Below are positions 1-11,889 of a stretch of DNA of 64,000 nucleotides, in pieces. The notes under the pieces were generated by a model. That model worked only from the letters and a program-made list of their open reading frames with translations, was not told where the DNA came from and made no database searches. Location of the stretch: assembly GCF_963924675.1 (NCBI RefSeq), contig NC_089238.1:42364879-42428878 (forward strand), written 5' to 3'. The stretch is from Phocoena phocoena. Taxonomy: Eukaryota > Chordata > Mammalia > Artiodactyla > Phocoenidae. Each line of letters begins with the position of its first letter. Within the stretch, counting starts at the first letter, position 1. The translations under genes were made by a program, and so were the position numbers.

Positions 1-164
1 GAGCACTTAAATTTGACTTTTACTTTTAAATTTGTTCTGCTGTTAAATTTCGAGGGAATCCTTCAGGTGTGCATCTTTTAGCTTCATCTTGAGAATGGAG
101 TAACTAAATAAGACTACCCACATGTAATTAGATAAGACCACACCCAGACCATCCTACAATGTTT

Positions 165-300
165 TGGTTAAGTGCTTAGGCTTTGGAGTCAGAACAGATC
201 TGGATTCAAATTCTTGCTGTGCTACTTACTGTAGTTGTAGGACTCTAAACTTTAGCTTTCCAGTTTGTTAAATGAAAGACATTTAAAGCATAATACCTTT
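165..300 (+). repeat. MIR SINE relic
   Basis: The order GGCTTTGGAGTCAGAACAGA, then GGATTCAAAT and a pyrimidine-rich tail, resembles the MIR core in sense orientation. It is old and diverged. Confidence 0.6.
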
Positions 301-462
301 TTTCCTTGGGAAAATTTTATAACTAAGAAGAAATAATAATTAGTTTTTTAAAAATTTAATTAAAATCCTTCAGGATGCAATTTAATGTTAGAATTTCCTT
401 TTCTAAGTTAAGGGAAGGTAAAGAAATCTTTTGTTATCTTTTGTCTATAAAACGTTCATAAG

Positions 463-680
463 GGCTTCCCTGGTGGAGTAGTGGTTGAGAGTCCGCCTGC
501 CGATGTAGGGAACACGGGTTCGTGCGCCGGTCTGGGAAGATCCCACATGCCGCGGAGCGGCTAGGTCCGTGAGCCATGGCCGCTGAGCCTGCGCGTCCGG
601 AGCCTGTGCTCCGCAACGGGAGAGGCCACAACAGTGAGAGGCCCGCGTACCGCAAAAAAAAAAAACACAAAAAAAAAAAC
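463..680 (+). mobile_element. CHR-type SINE, short (young) form
   Basis: It starts GGGCTTCCCTGGTGG, has tRNA-like box A and box B regions, and ends in an A-rich tail. A perfect 12-bp target-site duplication, AACGTTCATAAG, flanks it at 451-462 and 681-692. The duplication is intact, so the insertion is fairly recent. Confidence 0.9.
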
Positions 681-1011
681 AACGTTCATAAGATCTATTA
701 CTATAAATCATGTATTCAAAGAATAGTTAATGATCAAAGAAAATGTCCATGATGAATGTTAAATTTTTAAAAAGGAAAATATAAAACTATGATCCCAATT
801 TTACTAAAAAAAAAGTCTAGTAGGCAATGGATTAAAATGTTAGAATGTTTATCTCTGAGAATTGGGATTTGAAGTGACTTAATTTTCTCCTTTATACTTA
901 AAAAAATCCGCGTTTTCCATAATGATATATCCTTTATATATCTTTTTTTGCCTATCACTTTTATAATTTAATGAAATATTAAAATGTTAAAATAGGAAGC
1001 TTCATGTATTA

Positions 1012-1092
1012 TTGGGTTGGCCAAAAAGTTAATTCCAGTTTTTCCATAAGATGTTACGGAAAACACCAGAACGAACTTTTTGGCCAACCCAA
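1012..1092. mobile_element. Miniature mariner-type palindrome
   Basis: An 81-bp near-perfect inverted repeat begins TTGGGTTGGCCAAAAAGTT and ends with its complement, with a short loop near 1045-1055. TA precedes it; the downstream TA has decayed to GA. The ends match the mariner family known from ruminants and cetaceans (identified from memory). As RNA it would form an uninterrupted hairpin. Confidence 0.8.
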
Positions 1093-1118
1093 GAGAACAT
1101 TGTAACTAACTGAACATT

Positions 1119-1405
1119 TTCTTTTTAATATTTATTGGCTGCATTGGGTCTTAATTTTGGCATGCAGGAGCTTTCGTTGCAGTGCACAGGCTTCTCTCTA
1201 TTAGTGGCGCACAGGCTCTGGAGTGCGTGGGCTCTGTAGTTGCAGCACATGGGCTCTCTAGTTGTGGCGTGGGCTCAGTAGTTGCAGTGCATGGGCTTAG
1301 TTGCCCCATGGCATGTGGGATCTTAGTTCCCTGACTAGGGATCGAACCAGCATCCCCTGCATTGCAAGACCAATTCTTAACCACTGGACCACAAGGGAAG
1401 TCCCC
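1119..1405 (-). mobile_element. CHR-type SINE, long form, antisense
   Basis: Read on the minus strand it starts GGGGACTTCCCTTGTGGTCC and ends in an A-rich tail. It contains repeated GTAGTTGCAG-type units of the long-form body. It is more diverged than the short-form copies. Confidence 0.8.
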
Positions 1406-1799
1406 CTACCTGAAACTTTTATGATACCATCTTTTTAATTTTTCCTCACAGATTTTAATTTTCAGTGTTTGCATTTATTACAACCCTCTAAGTCCTCTTC
1501 ATGTTTTTCATTTATATAATGCATTAAAGGACTTAGAATGTATTTTTGTTCTTAAGATCTGCTTCTGTTATGTGTATAATTTCAGGATTGTCATTTCCTT
1601 CATATATATTCTAAACAAAAGAACTTGAGATCTGAACAATTTACTTGTCAGTACCATTATATACAAGCAGCTTTTGGTGATTGAGAGAACAACCAGTTAC
1701 AGATTTCCAATGGCATTAATATTAATTAATGCAATTAGCTCTATTAATGATTAATTATATTATATTAATGACTAATTATATAAATAACAATGGCTAAAA

Positions 1800-2000
1800 T
1801 TTGTTTAATTCTTTCAAAGAGCCTGGGTCATTAAATTCTTGAATTATCTCATTTAATCCTCAGAACAACCCTGTGAAGTGTAGGTAGCATCGTAACTAAT
1901 CTGTTTTACAGATCAGAAAACAGACTGAAAGTAACTTGTCCAGGGGTACATGGTAGCAAGCAGTAGAAATGGCATTCAGATGGTACTCAATTTGGTACCA
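1800..2000 (-). repeat. MIR SINE relic, antisense
   Basis: The series TCTCATTTAATCCTCAGAAC, TTTTACAGATCAGAAAACAG and AACTTGTCCAGGGGTACATG is the reverse complement of a MIR core. Confidence 0.65.
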
Positions 2001-2097
2001 GAACTGCCTCTCCCTCCCCCCCCCCATGATAAATTTATCTGTCCTGGTTGTTGGTGAGATTTGCTGAGATAATTTATATTTAAAACATCCAGCACTG

Positions 2098-2460
2098 GGG
2101 CTTCCCTGGTGGCACAGTGGTTAAGAATCCGCCTGCCAATGCAGGGGACAGGGGTTCAATCCCTGGTCCAGGAAATCCCACATGCCACAGAGCAACTAAG
2201 CCCGTGTGCCACAACCACTGAGCCTGCGCTCTAGAGCCCTTGCACCACAACTACTGAGCCCACACGCCACAACTGAAGCCCGTGCGCCTAGAGCCCATGC
2301 TCTACAACAAGAGAAACCACTGCAATGAGAAGCCTGCGCACCACAATGAAGAGTAGCCCCAGCTCACCGCAACTAGAGAAGGCCTGCGTACAACAACAAA
2401 GACCCAACGCAGCCAAAATTAAATAAATAAAATAAATAAAAGCTAACTCTTAAAAAAAAA
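2098..2460 (+). mobile_element. CHR-type SINE, long form
   Basis: It runs from GGGGCTTCCCTGGTGGCACA to a tail of AATAAA-type repeats. Flanks ATCCAGCACTG and ATCTAGCACTG form a slightly diverged target-site duplication. It faces the antisense copy at 2521-2905 across about 60 bp. Confidence 0.88.
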
Positions 2461-2520
2461 AATCTAGCACTGCATTTGTACCTAGTAGGTGGTCTGTGGT
2501 TGTGGGATTTTTTGGTTGTT

Positions 2521-2905
2521 GTTGTTTTGTTTTTAATATTTATAAATAAATTTATTTATTGGCTGCGTTGGGTCTTCGTTGCTGCGTGCGAGCTTTCTCT
2601 AGTTGCGGCAAGCAGGGTCTACTCTTCATTGTGGTACATGGGCTTCTCATTTTGCTAGCTTGTCTTTGTTGTGGAGGGCGAGCTCTAGGCATGCAGGTTT
2701 CTGTAGTTGTGGCACGCGGGCTCAGTAGTTGTGGCACGCGGGCTCAGTAGTTGTGGCTTGTGGGCTCTAGAGCGCAGGCTCAGTGGTTGTGGCACATGGG
2801 CCTAGTTGCTCTGCGGCATGTGGGATCTTCCCAGACCAGGGCTCGAACCTGTGTCCCCTGCACTGGCAGGTGGATTCTTAACCACTGCACCACCAGGAAA
2901 GTCCC
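2521..2905 (-). mobile_element. CHR-type SINE, long form, antisense
   Basis: It carries the reverse-complement body (GGCTGCGTTGGGTCTTCGTT) through to CACCAGGAAAGTCCC. TGGTTGTT at both flanks is the likely target-site duplication. Confidence 0.87.
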
Positions 2906-3009
2906 TGGTTGTTTTTTGGCTTTATTTTTTCCTAATAGGAAGAGCAATTACTTTGACTTAGGTGGCATATTCCACCTGGTGGTCAAATAAGGAATTGTTC
3001 TTTAAAAAG

Positions 3010-3510
3010 TCTGTTGATATGAAATTCACATAAATTAACCATTTTAAAGTGATCAATTCACTGTGTTACGCAACCACTATCTCTATATATCAATCTCAAA
3101 AACATTCTTATCACCCGAAAATAAACCCTGTATGCATTAAACAGTTGTTCCCCACCTCCACCTCCCCCTAGCCCCTGGTAACTGCCAATCTGTGTTCTGT
3201 CCCTATGGATTTATCCACCTGGTTACTTTACATAAGTGGAATCATACAATATGTGACCTTTTGTGTCTGGCCTCTTTCATTTAGCATGTTTTCAAGATGT
3301 ATCCACCTTGTAGCATCTATTAGTAGTTCATTCTTTGAATACGATTCCATTGTATGGATACCACAATTTGTTTATCCATTCATTTTCTGATGGGCATGTA
3401 GGTTGTTGCCACCTTTTGACTGTTGTGAATAGTGCTGCTAGTCACATGCTGTGAATATACACGTACATGTGTTTGTTTGAGTACCAGCTTTCAGTTCTTT
3501 GGGGCAGGTT
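3010..3510 (-). repeat. Ancient L1M/L1ME 3' fragment, antisense
   Basis: Diagnostic stretches on the plus strand are CATTTTAAAGTGATCAATTC, AAGTGGAATCATACAATATG and TGTTGTGAATAGTGCTGCTA, typical of the antisense 3' end of old mammalian L1. Confidence 0.75.
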
Positions 3511-3679
3511 TTTTGTTTGTTTTAAAAAAAGTGGCCTTTATTGGATTCTTTAAAATCCTATAAAAATATTAACAAAAAAAGTGGAAAAGCAATATATTAA
3601 AAAGTACTGTCGTACATATTTATATCTTTATCATCTTGCGTGGAGACTTTAAAATATTAGATGTTTAGTAAATGTTAAA

Positions 3680-3770
3680 TTGAAATACTGGTTTTGAGAC
3701 TGCTTTCTAATTCTGATTTTGCTGTCAACTATCTGATTTGGGGCAAATTCTTAATCTCTGGCCCTATATA
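3680..3770 (+). repeat. Probable MIR relic
   Basis: TTTTGCTGTCAACTATCTGA followed by GGGGCAAATTCTTAATCTCT resembles the MIR core in sense orientation. Weak match, judged by eye. Confidence 0.45.
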
Positions 3771-4446
3771 GATAAAGTTTATATATCTATGAACTATATA
3801 GATAAAGTTCCTATATCTATAACATAAGGAAGTACAGTAAATAAACTCTTTAAAAATCAGATTTTTTAGTTCTGTGAAAGTCTATACTTTTTTTAAAACT
3901 ACGAACTGTTTTGGTACTGCATCTTTATTTCACTCTCTGGAAGATCAGGTACTTCCCAGCCCTTGACTAACATACACAGTTTCTTTCTCATATTAAATTT
4001 GTCTCTGGAGAGGGATCAAGAAAGTTATGATCTATATGATCAAGAAAGTTGAGACCACCGTTTTAGTCTTTTAAGCTCTTGAAAAGTTTCTTCAGGAAAG
4101 ACTCATCTTTTATCTTTCCCTCCTCTTATTTCGTAAGAAGATCTCAGTCATAAAACTCCTAGTGTAGATATTGAAAAATCAGATGCCTACAGAACTCAGT
4201 GTAATGTAAATCAATGAAATTGGCTGAATGGTACTTGCAGTAACTGGAAAGCACACTAAAAGAGTTTTCCTGAAGATGAGCAAATGAGCCTTTTCGACAC
4301 AAAGCCTGGGCATTTCTCCCTCCAGCTGCTTCCATGCTACGCCCTGGGGCAGATAGCCTCATCCACCAGAGGGCAGACAGCAGAAGCAAGAAGTACAATC
4401 CTGCAGCCTGTGGAACAAAAACCACATTCACAGAAAGGTAGACAAG

Positions 4447-5348
4447 ATGAAAAGGCAGAGGGCTATGTACGAGATGAAGGAACAAGATAAAACCCCAGAA
4501 AAACAACTAAATGAAGTGGAAATAGGCAACCTTCCAGAAAGAGATTTCAGAATAATGATAGTGAAGATGATCCAGGACCTCAGAAAAAGAATAGAGGCAA
4601 AGATCGAGAAGATGGAAGAAATGTTTAACACCAAGACCTAGAAGAATTAAAGAACAAACAAACACAGATGAACAATACAGCAACTGAAATGAAAAATACA
4701 CTAGAAGGAATCAATAGCAGAATAACTGAGACAGAAGAACAGATAAGTGAACTGGAAGACAGAATGCTGGAATTCACTGCTGCAGAACAAAGAAAAAAGA
4801 ATGAAAAGAAATGAAGACAGCCTAAGAGACCTCTGGGGCAAGATTAAATGCAACAACATTCACATTATAGGGGTCCCAGAAGGAGAAGAGAGAGAGAAAG
4901 GACCCGAGAAAATATTTGAAGAGATTATCGTCAAAAACTTCCCTAACATGGGAAAAGAAGTATTCACCCAAGTCCAAGAAGTGCAGAGAGTCCCATACAG
5001 GATAAACCCAAGGAGAAACACACCGAGACACATAGCAATCAAATTGGCCAAAATTAAAGACAAAGAAAAATTATTGAAAGCAGCAAGGGAAAAATGACAA
5101 GTAACATACAAGGGAACTCCATAAGGTTAACAGCTGATTGCTCAGCAGAAACTCTACAAGCCAGAAGGGAGTGGCATGATATACTTAAAGTGATGAAAGG
5201 GAAGAACCTACAACCAAGATTACTCTACCCAGCAAGGATCTCATTCAGATTCGATGGAGAAATCAAAAGCTTTACAGACAAGCAAAAGCTAAAAGAATTC
5301 AGCACCACCAAACCAGCTCCACAACAAATGCTAAACGAACTTCTCTAA
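4447..5348 (+). pseudogene. L1 ORF1 (RNA-binding chaperone), broken
   Basis: L1 ORF1 protein coats L1 RNA as a trimer and acts as a nucleic-acid chaperone. The N-terminal part (QDKTPEKQLNEVEIGNLPE) and coiled-coil-like charged region are visible, followed by IHIIGVPEGEEREKGPEKIF of the RRM-like domain and the C-terminal segment with LYPARISFRFDGE. The frame is lost near 4630-4641, where this copy has extra bases against the second L1 and reads into a stop. Another stop at 5095-5097 (TGA) replaces an Arg codon, a CpG-type change. The final third is in a different frame (from about 5094). Family assignment is certain; function is absent. Confidence 0.88.
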
Positions 5349-7289
5349 GTGGGAAACACAAAGAAGAAAAGGACCTACAAAAACAAACCCAAACGATTAA
5401 GAAAATGGTCATAGGAGATACATATTGATAATTACCTTAAACGTGAATGGATTAAAAGCTCCAACCAAAAGACACAGGCTTGCTGAATGGATACAAAAAC
5501 AAGACCCATATATATGCTGTCTACAAGAGACCCACTTCAGACCTAGGGACACATACAGACTGAAAGTGAGGGGATGGAAAAAGATATTCCATGCAAATGG
5601 AAATCAAAAGAAAGCTGGAATACCAATACTCATATCAGATAAAATAGACTTTAAAATAAAGAATGTTACAAGAGACAAGGAAGGACACGACATAATGACC
5701 AAGGGATCAATCCAAGAAGAAGATATAACAATTATAAATATATATGCACCCAACATAGGAGCACCTCAATACATAAGACAACTGCTAACAGCTATAAAAG
5801 AGGAAATCGACAGTAACACAATAATAGTGGGGGGACTTTAACACCTCACTAACACCAATGGACAGATCATCTAGACAGAAAATAAGGAAAAAGAAGCTAT
5901 TTAAGAAGATATTTATAGGACATTCCATCCAAAAACAGCAGATTACACTTTCTTCTTAAGTGCACACAGAACATTCTCCAGGATAGATCACATCTTGGGT
6001 CACAAATCAAGCCTCAGTAAATTTAAGAAACCTGAAATCATATCAAGCATCTTTTCTGACCACAAATCTATGAGTTTAGAAATGAATTACAGGGAAAAAA
6101 ACATAAAAAAACATGAACACGTGGAGGCTAAACAATACTTTACTAAATAACCAAGAGATCACTGAAGAATTCAAAGAGGAAATCAAAAAATACGTAGAGA
6201 AAAATGACAATGAAAACACGACAATCCAAAACCTATGGGATGCAGCAAAAGCAGTTTTAAGAGGGAAGTTTATAGCTATACAAGCATACCTCAAGAAACA
6301 AGAAAAATCTCAAATAATCTAACCTTACACCTAAAGGAACTAGAGAAAGAAGAACAAACAAAACCGAAAGTTAGAAGGAAAGAAATCATAAAGATCAGAG
6401 CAGAAATAAATGAAATAGAAACAAAGAAAACAATAGCAAAGATCAATAAAACTAAAAGCTGGTTCTTTGAGAAGATAAAATTGATAAACCATTATCCAGA
6501 CTCATCAAGAAAAAGACGAGAGGACTCATCAATAAACTTAGAAATGAAAAAGGAGAAGTTACAACAGATACTGCAGAAATACAAAGCATCCTAAGAGACT
6601 ACTACAAGCAACTCTATGCCAATAAAATGGACAACCTGGAAGAAATGGACAAATTCTTAGAAAGGTATAACCTTCCAAGACTGAACCAGGAAGAAATCGA
6701 AAATGTGAACAGACCAATCACAAGTAATGAAATTGAAACTGTGGTTAAAAATCTTCCAACAAACAAAAGTCCAGGACCAGATGGCTTCACAGGTGAATTC
6801 TATCAAACATTTAGAGAAGAGCTAACACCCATCCTTCTCAAACTCTTCCAAAAAATTGCAGAGGAAGGAACACTCCCAAACTCATTCTGTGAGGCCACCA
6901 TCACCCTGATACCAAAACCAGACAAAGATACTAGAAAAAAAGAAAATTATAGACCAGTATCACTCATGAACATAGATGCAAAAATCCTCAACAAAATACT
7001 AGCAAACAGAATCCAACAACATATTAAAAGGATCATACACCACGATCAAGTGAGATTTATCCCAGGGATGCAAGGATTCTTCAATATACGCAAATCAATC
7101 AATGTGATACACCATATTAACAAATTGAAGCAGAAAAACCATATGATCATCTCAATAGATGCAGAAAAAGCTTTTGACAAAATTCAACACCCATTTATGA
7201 TAAAAACTCTCCAGAAAGTGGGCATAGAGGGAACCTACCTCAACATAATAAAGGCCATATACGACAAACCCACAGCAAACATCATTTTC

Positions 7290-7561
7290 TTTTTTTTTTT
7301 TTTTAAACATCTTTATTGGGGTATAATTGCTTTACAATGGTGTGTTAGTTTCTGCTTTACAACAAAGTGAATCAGCTATACATATACATATGTTCCCATA
7401 TGTCTTCCCTCTTGCGTCTCCCTCCCACTCTCCCCATCCCACCCTTCCAGGCTGTCACAAAGCACCGAGCTAATATCCCTGTGCCTTGCGGCTGCTTCCC
7501 CCCAGCTATCTACCTTACTACGTTTGTTAGTGTGTATATGTCCATGACTCTCTCTCGCCCT
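7290..7561 (-). mobile_element. Antisense 5'-truncated L1 3' end inserted in ORF2
   Basis: It starts with a T run (the A tail read backwards) and AACATCTTTATTGGGGTATA, the reverse complement of the 3' end of the L1 subfamily also seen at 18702. A perfect 14-bp duplication, CAAACATCATTTTC, flanks it at 7276-7289 and 7562-7575. It splits the reverse transcriptase frame of the host L1. Confidence 0.93.
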
Positions 7562-8333
7562 CAAACATCATTTTCAATGGTGAAAAACTGAAAGCGTTTC
7601 CTCTAAGATCAGGAATAAGACAAGGATGTCCACTCTCAGCACTGTTATTCAACATAGTTTTGGAAGTCCTAGCCACAGCAATCAGAGAAGAAAAAGAAAT
7701 TAAAAAAATACAAATTGGAAAAGGAGAAGTAAAACTGTCACTGTTTGCAGATGACATGATACTATACGTAGAGAATCCTAAAAATGCTACCAGAAAACTA
7801 CTAGAGCTAATCAATGAATTTGCAGGATACAAAATTAATGCAGAGAAATCTCTTGCATTCCTATACACTAATGATGAAAAATCTGAAAGAGAAATTAAGG
7901 AAACACTCACATTTACCATTGCAACAAAAAGAATAAAATACCTAGGAATAAACCTACCTAGGGAGACAAAAGACCTGTATGCAGAAAACTATAAGACCCT
8001 GATGAAAGAAATTAAAGATGATACCAACAGATGGAGAGATATACCATGTTCTTGGATTGGAAGAATCAATATTGTGAAAATGACTATACTACCCAAAGCA
8101 GTCTATGGATTCAATGCAATCCCTATCAAATTACCAATGGCATTTTTTTATGGGACTAGAACAAAAAATCAAAAGACCCCAAATAGCCAAAGCAGTCTTG
8201 AGGGAAAAAAACAGAGCTGGAGGAATCAGACTCCCTGACTTTAGACTATACTACAAAGCTACAGTAATCAAGACAATATGGTATTGGCACAAAAACAGAA
8301 ACATAGATCAATGGATCAAGATAGAAAGCCCAG

Positions 8334-8556
8334 GGCTTCCCTGGTGGCGCAGTGGTTGAGAGTCCGCCTGCTGATGCAGGGCACACGGGTTCGTGCCCCG
8401 GTCTGGGAAGATCCCACATGCCGCGGAGCAGGTGGGCCCGTGAGCCGTGGCCGCTGAGCCTGCGCGTCCGGAGCCTGTGCTCCGCAACGGGAGAGGCCAC
8501 AACGGTGAGAGGCCCGCATACCGCAAAAAACAAACCAAAAAAAAAAAAAAAAAAAA
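8334..8556 (+). mobile_element. CHR-type SINE, short form, inserted in L1 ORF2
   Basis: Short-form SINE with a long A tail, flanked by a perfect 16-bp duplication AAGATAGAAAGCCCAG (8318-8333 and 8557-8572). It is younger than the host L1. Confidence 0.94.
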
Positions 8557-10504
8557 AAGATAGAAAGCCCAGAGATAAACCCATGCACCTATGGTGAACT
8601 GATCTATGACAAAGGAGGCAAGGATAGACAATGGAGAAAAGACAGTGTCTTCAATAAGCTGTGCTGGGAAAACTGGACAGCTACATGTAAAAGAATGAAA
8701 TTAGAACACTCCCTAACAGCATACACAAAAATAAACTCAAAATGGATTAGAGACCTAAATGTAAGACTGGACACTATAAAACTCTTAGAGGAAAACATAG
8801 GAAGAACACTCTTTGACATAAATCACAGCACGATCTTTTTTGATCCTCCTCCTAGAGTAATGGAAATAAAAACAAAAATAAACAAATGGGACCTAATGAA
8901 ACTTAAAAGCTTTTGCCCAGCAAAGGAAACCATAAACAAGACGAAAAGACAACCCTCAGAATGGGAGAACATATTTGCAAACGAATCAATGGACAATGGA
9001 TTGATCTCCAAAATATATAAACAGCTCATGCAGCTCAATATTAAAGAAACAAACAACACAATCCAAAAATGGGCAGAAAACCTAAATAGACATTTCTCCA
9101 AAGAAGACATACAGATGGCCAAGAAGCACACAAAAAGCTGCTCAACATCACTAATTATTAGAGAAATGCAAATGAAAACTACAATGAGGTATCGCCTCAC
9201 ACCAGGTAGAATGGGCATCATCAGAAAATCTACAAACAACAAATGCTGGAGAGGGTGTGGAGAAAAGGGAACCCTCTCACGCTGTTGGTGGGAATGTATA
9301 TTGATACAGCCACTATGGAGAACAGTATGGAGTTTCCTTAAAAAAGTAAAAATAGAATTACCCTATGATCCAGCAATCCCACTACTGGGCATATACCCAG
9401 AGAAAACCATAATTCAAAAAGACACATGCACCCCATTGTTCATTGCAGCAGTCTTTACAATAGCCAGGTCATGGAAGCAACCTAAATGCCCATTGACAGG
9501 CAAATGGATAAAGAAGATGTGGTACATATATACAATGGAATATTACTCAGCCATAAAAAAGAATGAAGTTGGGTCATTTGTTGAGACGTGGATGGATCTA
9601 GAGACTGTCATACAGAGTGAAGTAAGAAAGAGAAAAACAAATACCATATATTAACGCATATATGTGGATTCTAGAAAAAGGGTACAGATGAACTGGTTTG
9701 CAGGCAGAAATTGAGACACAGATGTAGAGAACAAACGTATGGACACCAAGGGAGGATAGCTGTGGGGGGGTGGGTGGGGATGGTGGTGTGATGAATTGGG
9801 CGATTGGGATTGACATGTATACACTGATGTGTGTAAAATTGATGACTAATAAAAAAAAAAAGTTTTCCTTGTGGGAATATATACGTAATGTTGCCAGATC
9901 TTGTGATTTGTCAAGAGAAGCCAGAAATCTGGATTATGTAAAATCACATTATTAAATGTTGACTACTAATTCAGAATGTAGAACACTGTGCAGGCCAGAC
10001 AGAACACTTCTGCAAGTCGTTATGTACTGTAGAAACTGGAAGACCTGCAGAAAGAAGAGCTGTGCATTTCAAAGTGAAATTAGTCATCTTGAACTGGTCA
10101 TGAGGTAATCACCCAATTGCCTTTGGAGTAAAAGATATAATGCTCATAGAATATCTCAATGACACCTCCCCATTGCACACCTTATTGAGGACAGGGATTA
10201 TGACTTTTATTTATGTTAGTAGCTCCAATTAATATCTCCATAACTCATTGGTTCCTGGTAATCTCTCACTGAATGCATGTAATTTTAGCAGCTGTGGCTC
10301 CCTTCATAACAAAGTTTATAGATTTATGGCAGAAACAACCACAGATTATAACCAGTTCACGTGTAAACTTTTGGCACATTTTAGGTTGGGAGATTTTAGG
10401 TTGGGGAAACAGCTGCAGTACTGTGTTGTTAGTGTGTGTTTGGCTCTTGTTTACCCTCACGTTTATATTTTTAGCCTTACTAGGACGATAGTAATTATTT
10501 GTGG

Positions 10505-10715
10505 TTTTTTTTTTTGTTTTTTTGTGGTACGCGGGCCTCTCACCGTTGTGGCCTCTCCCGTTGCGGAGCACAGGCTCCGGACGCGCAGGCCCAGCGGCCA
10601 TGGCTCCCGGGCCCGGCCACTCCGCAGCATGTGGGATCCTCCCGGTCCGGGGCACAAAGCCGTGTCCCCTGCATCGGTAGGCAATCTCTCAACCACTGCT
10701 CCACCGGGGAAGCCC
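10505..10715 (-). mobile_element. CHR-type SINE, short form, antisense
   Basis: T-rich run, then GTGGTACGCGGGCCTCTCAC through to CACCGGGGAAGCCC, the reverse complement of the short-form SINE. No clear target-site duplication was found by eye. Confidence 0.88.
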
Positions 10716-10929
10716 TGTTTCTGTATTTTTTACTTTGTTTCGCTTCCCTAAAAAATGAACTGATTTGCGTAAGTAGAACTTCATTGTTTTTATTTTTGTT
10801 TTTTAAAGGTGCTGGCCACATCATTAGGTATTTCTCTCTTCTGAGTCCTTTGTATGAAGTTTGAATTCTGTTTCATGCATCCATTCATCTATCCATCCAT
10901 TTAGTAAACATTATATTGACCTTATCAAA

Positions 10930-11395
10930 GAGGCCAAGGCCTCGTAAGATCTGCCCTCTACCATCCGCACTAACCTTATCTCATGCTAGGAAGCAGACTC
11001 TTGATTACTATGTTTTAACCACATTGTGCACCTTTCAGTTACTCAAACATGCCATGTCTTTTCCTGCCTAAGGACTTTTGTTCATGTTGTTACCTCAGAT
11101 TATTTTACTTCTCTTTCTGCTCTTTGAGTTGCTGATTCTTCTTATCTCCAGGAACCTTTCAGAGAGGCCTTCCCTGAAGCTTTTCTCTTAAAGTATTATT
11201 CTTTATTACAGATTCTTATTTGTTTTTGTCATAGCATTCATCCCACTTTGAATTGTTAAAAATTATTTCCTTGTTTTTCTGTTTCTCTCATTACAGAAAA
11301 ATTCCTTAAGTACAGGGACTTTTTTGTGTTATTCAGTTTTGTATCCTTGGCTCCCAGTAAATTACTTTTGAATGAGTTAATTACTTGTCAGCGTA
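10930..11395 (+). repeat. L2 LINE 3' relic
   Basis: TTTCCTGCCTAAGGACTTTT, then TCAGAGAGGCCTTCCCTGAA and AAGTACAGGGACTTTTTTGT, follow the order of an L2 3' end in sense orientation. Confidence 0.65.
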
Positions 11396-11399
11396 GTAA

Positions 11400-11610
11400 T
11401 CATATTGTATGCCTACATTATGCTGGACAATTTGTTCTAGGTATGTTATGCACATTATTGCTAGTGCTCACAACTCTACAAGGTAGATAGATATTACTGT
11501 TATATTATAAATGAGACAATCAAAGGCTTACTGTGATGAGTAACTTGCCCAAAGTCAGAAAATAAGTGATAGAGCTGTAATGAAAGCCCAGTTCTCACTA
11601 CCTTTGCTCT
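11400..11610 (-). repeat. MIR relic, antisense
   Basis: CTCACAACTCTACAAGGTAG, AAATGAGACAATCAAAGGC and AGTAACTTGCCCAAAGTCAG match the reverse MIR core. Confidence 0.65.
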
Positions 11611-11889
11611 TTCATTATGGCATGCTACTTACCTCTTATTTGTTGTGAACAAATTGGTATCCTGATACAAGGATCATACTGCTTTTATACATTTCTATGT
11701 AACCTTGTGGCTTTCGCCTTCCTCACTACCCCCCTCATGCAAAAAAGATTGCAATAATATTTGAAATACCTAATAACCATCTGCTATATATAGTATCTCA
11801 TGATACTGACTTTCTGATTTAAGCCAAATGAGAATTCATGTACTTTTGTTTAATAATAATATTAACACCCCCTAGTATTAGAAGTTTTA

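Larger units (their letters stand above)
5410..9654 (+). pseudogene. L1 ORF2 (endonuclease and reverse transcriptase), broken
   Basis: ORF2 protein nicks target DNA and reverse-transcribes L1 RNA. The endonuclease part is seen from 5425 (LNVNGLKAPTKRHRLAEW, then CLQETHFRPRDTYRLKVRGW). The reverse transcriptase follows at 6627-7285 ([17 protein letters not shown]) and 7576-8238, with the catalytic FADD at 7744-7755. The Cys-containing C-terminal region is open from 8695 to 9654. Breaks include a one-base insertion in a G run near 5831 that leads to a stop, a TAA at 5902-5904, several frameshifts between 5840 and 6627, the antisense L1 insertion, and a frameshift at about 8150 followed by the SINE. 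The last 319 codons are open, so decay is moderate. Confidence 0.9.
4272..9859 (+). mobile_element. L1 LINE, 5'-truncated in its 5' UTR, inactive
   Basis: The element holds the end of an L1 5' UTR, ORF1, ORF2 and a short 3' UTR ending in an A tail after GACTAATA. AGTTTTCCT occurs just before it (4263-4271) and just after the tail, a possible short target-site duplication. Its body aligns by eye with the copy at about 32.3-38.57 kb along nearly the whole length. It is interrupted by an antisense L1 fragment (7290-7561) and by a SINE (8334-8556). Both reading frames are broken, so it cannot move on its own. Confidence 0.9.

Noticed and set aside
8334..8556. tRNA gene resemblance of the SINE heads here and elsewhere
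   Set aside because: The box A and box B similarity belongs to the tRNA-derived SINE; flanking target duplications and A tails show retroposition, not tRNA genes.
8695..9654. The longest open frame (319 codons) as a host gene
   Set aside because: Motifs such as [10 protein letters not shown] and [16 protein letters not shown] residues identify it as the L1 ORF2 C terminus.
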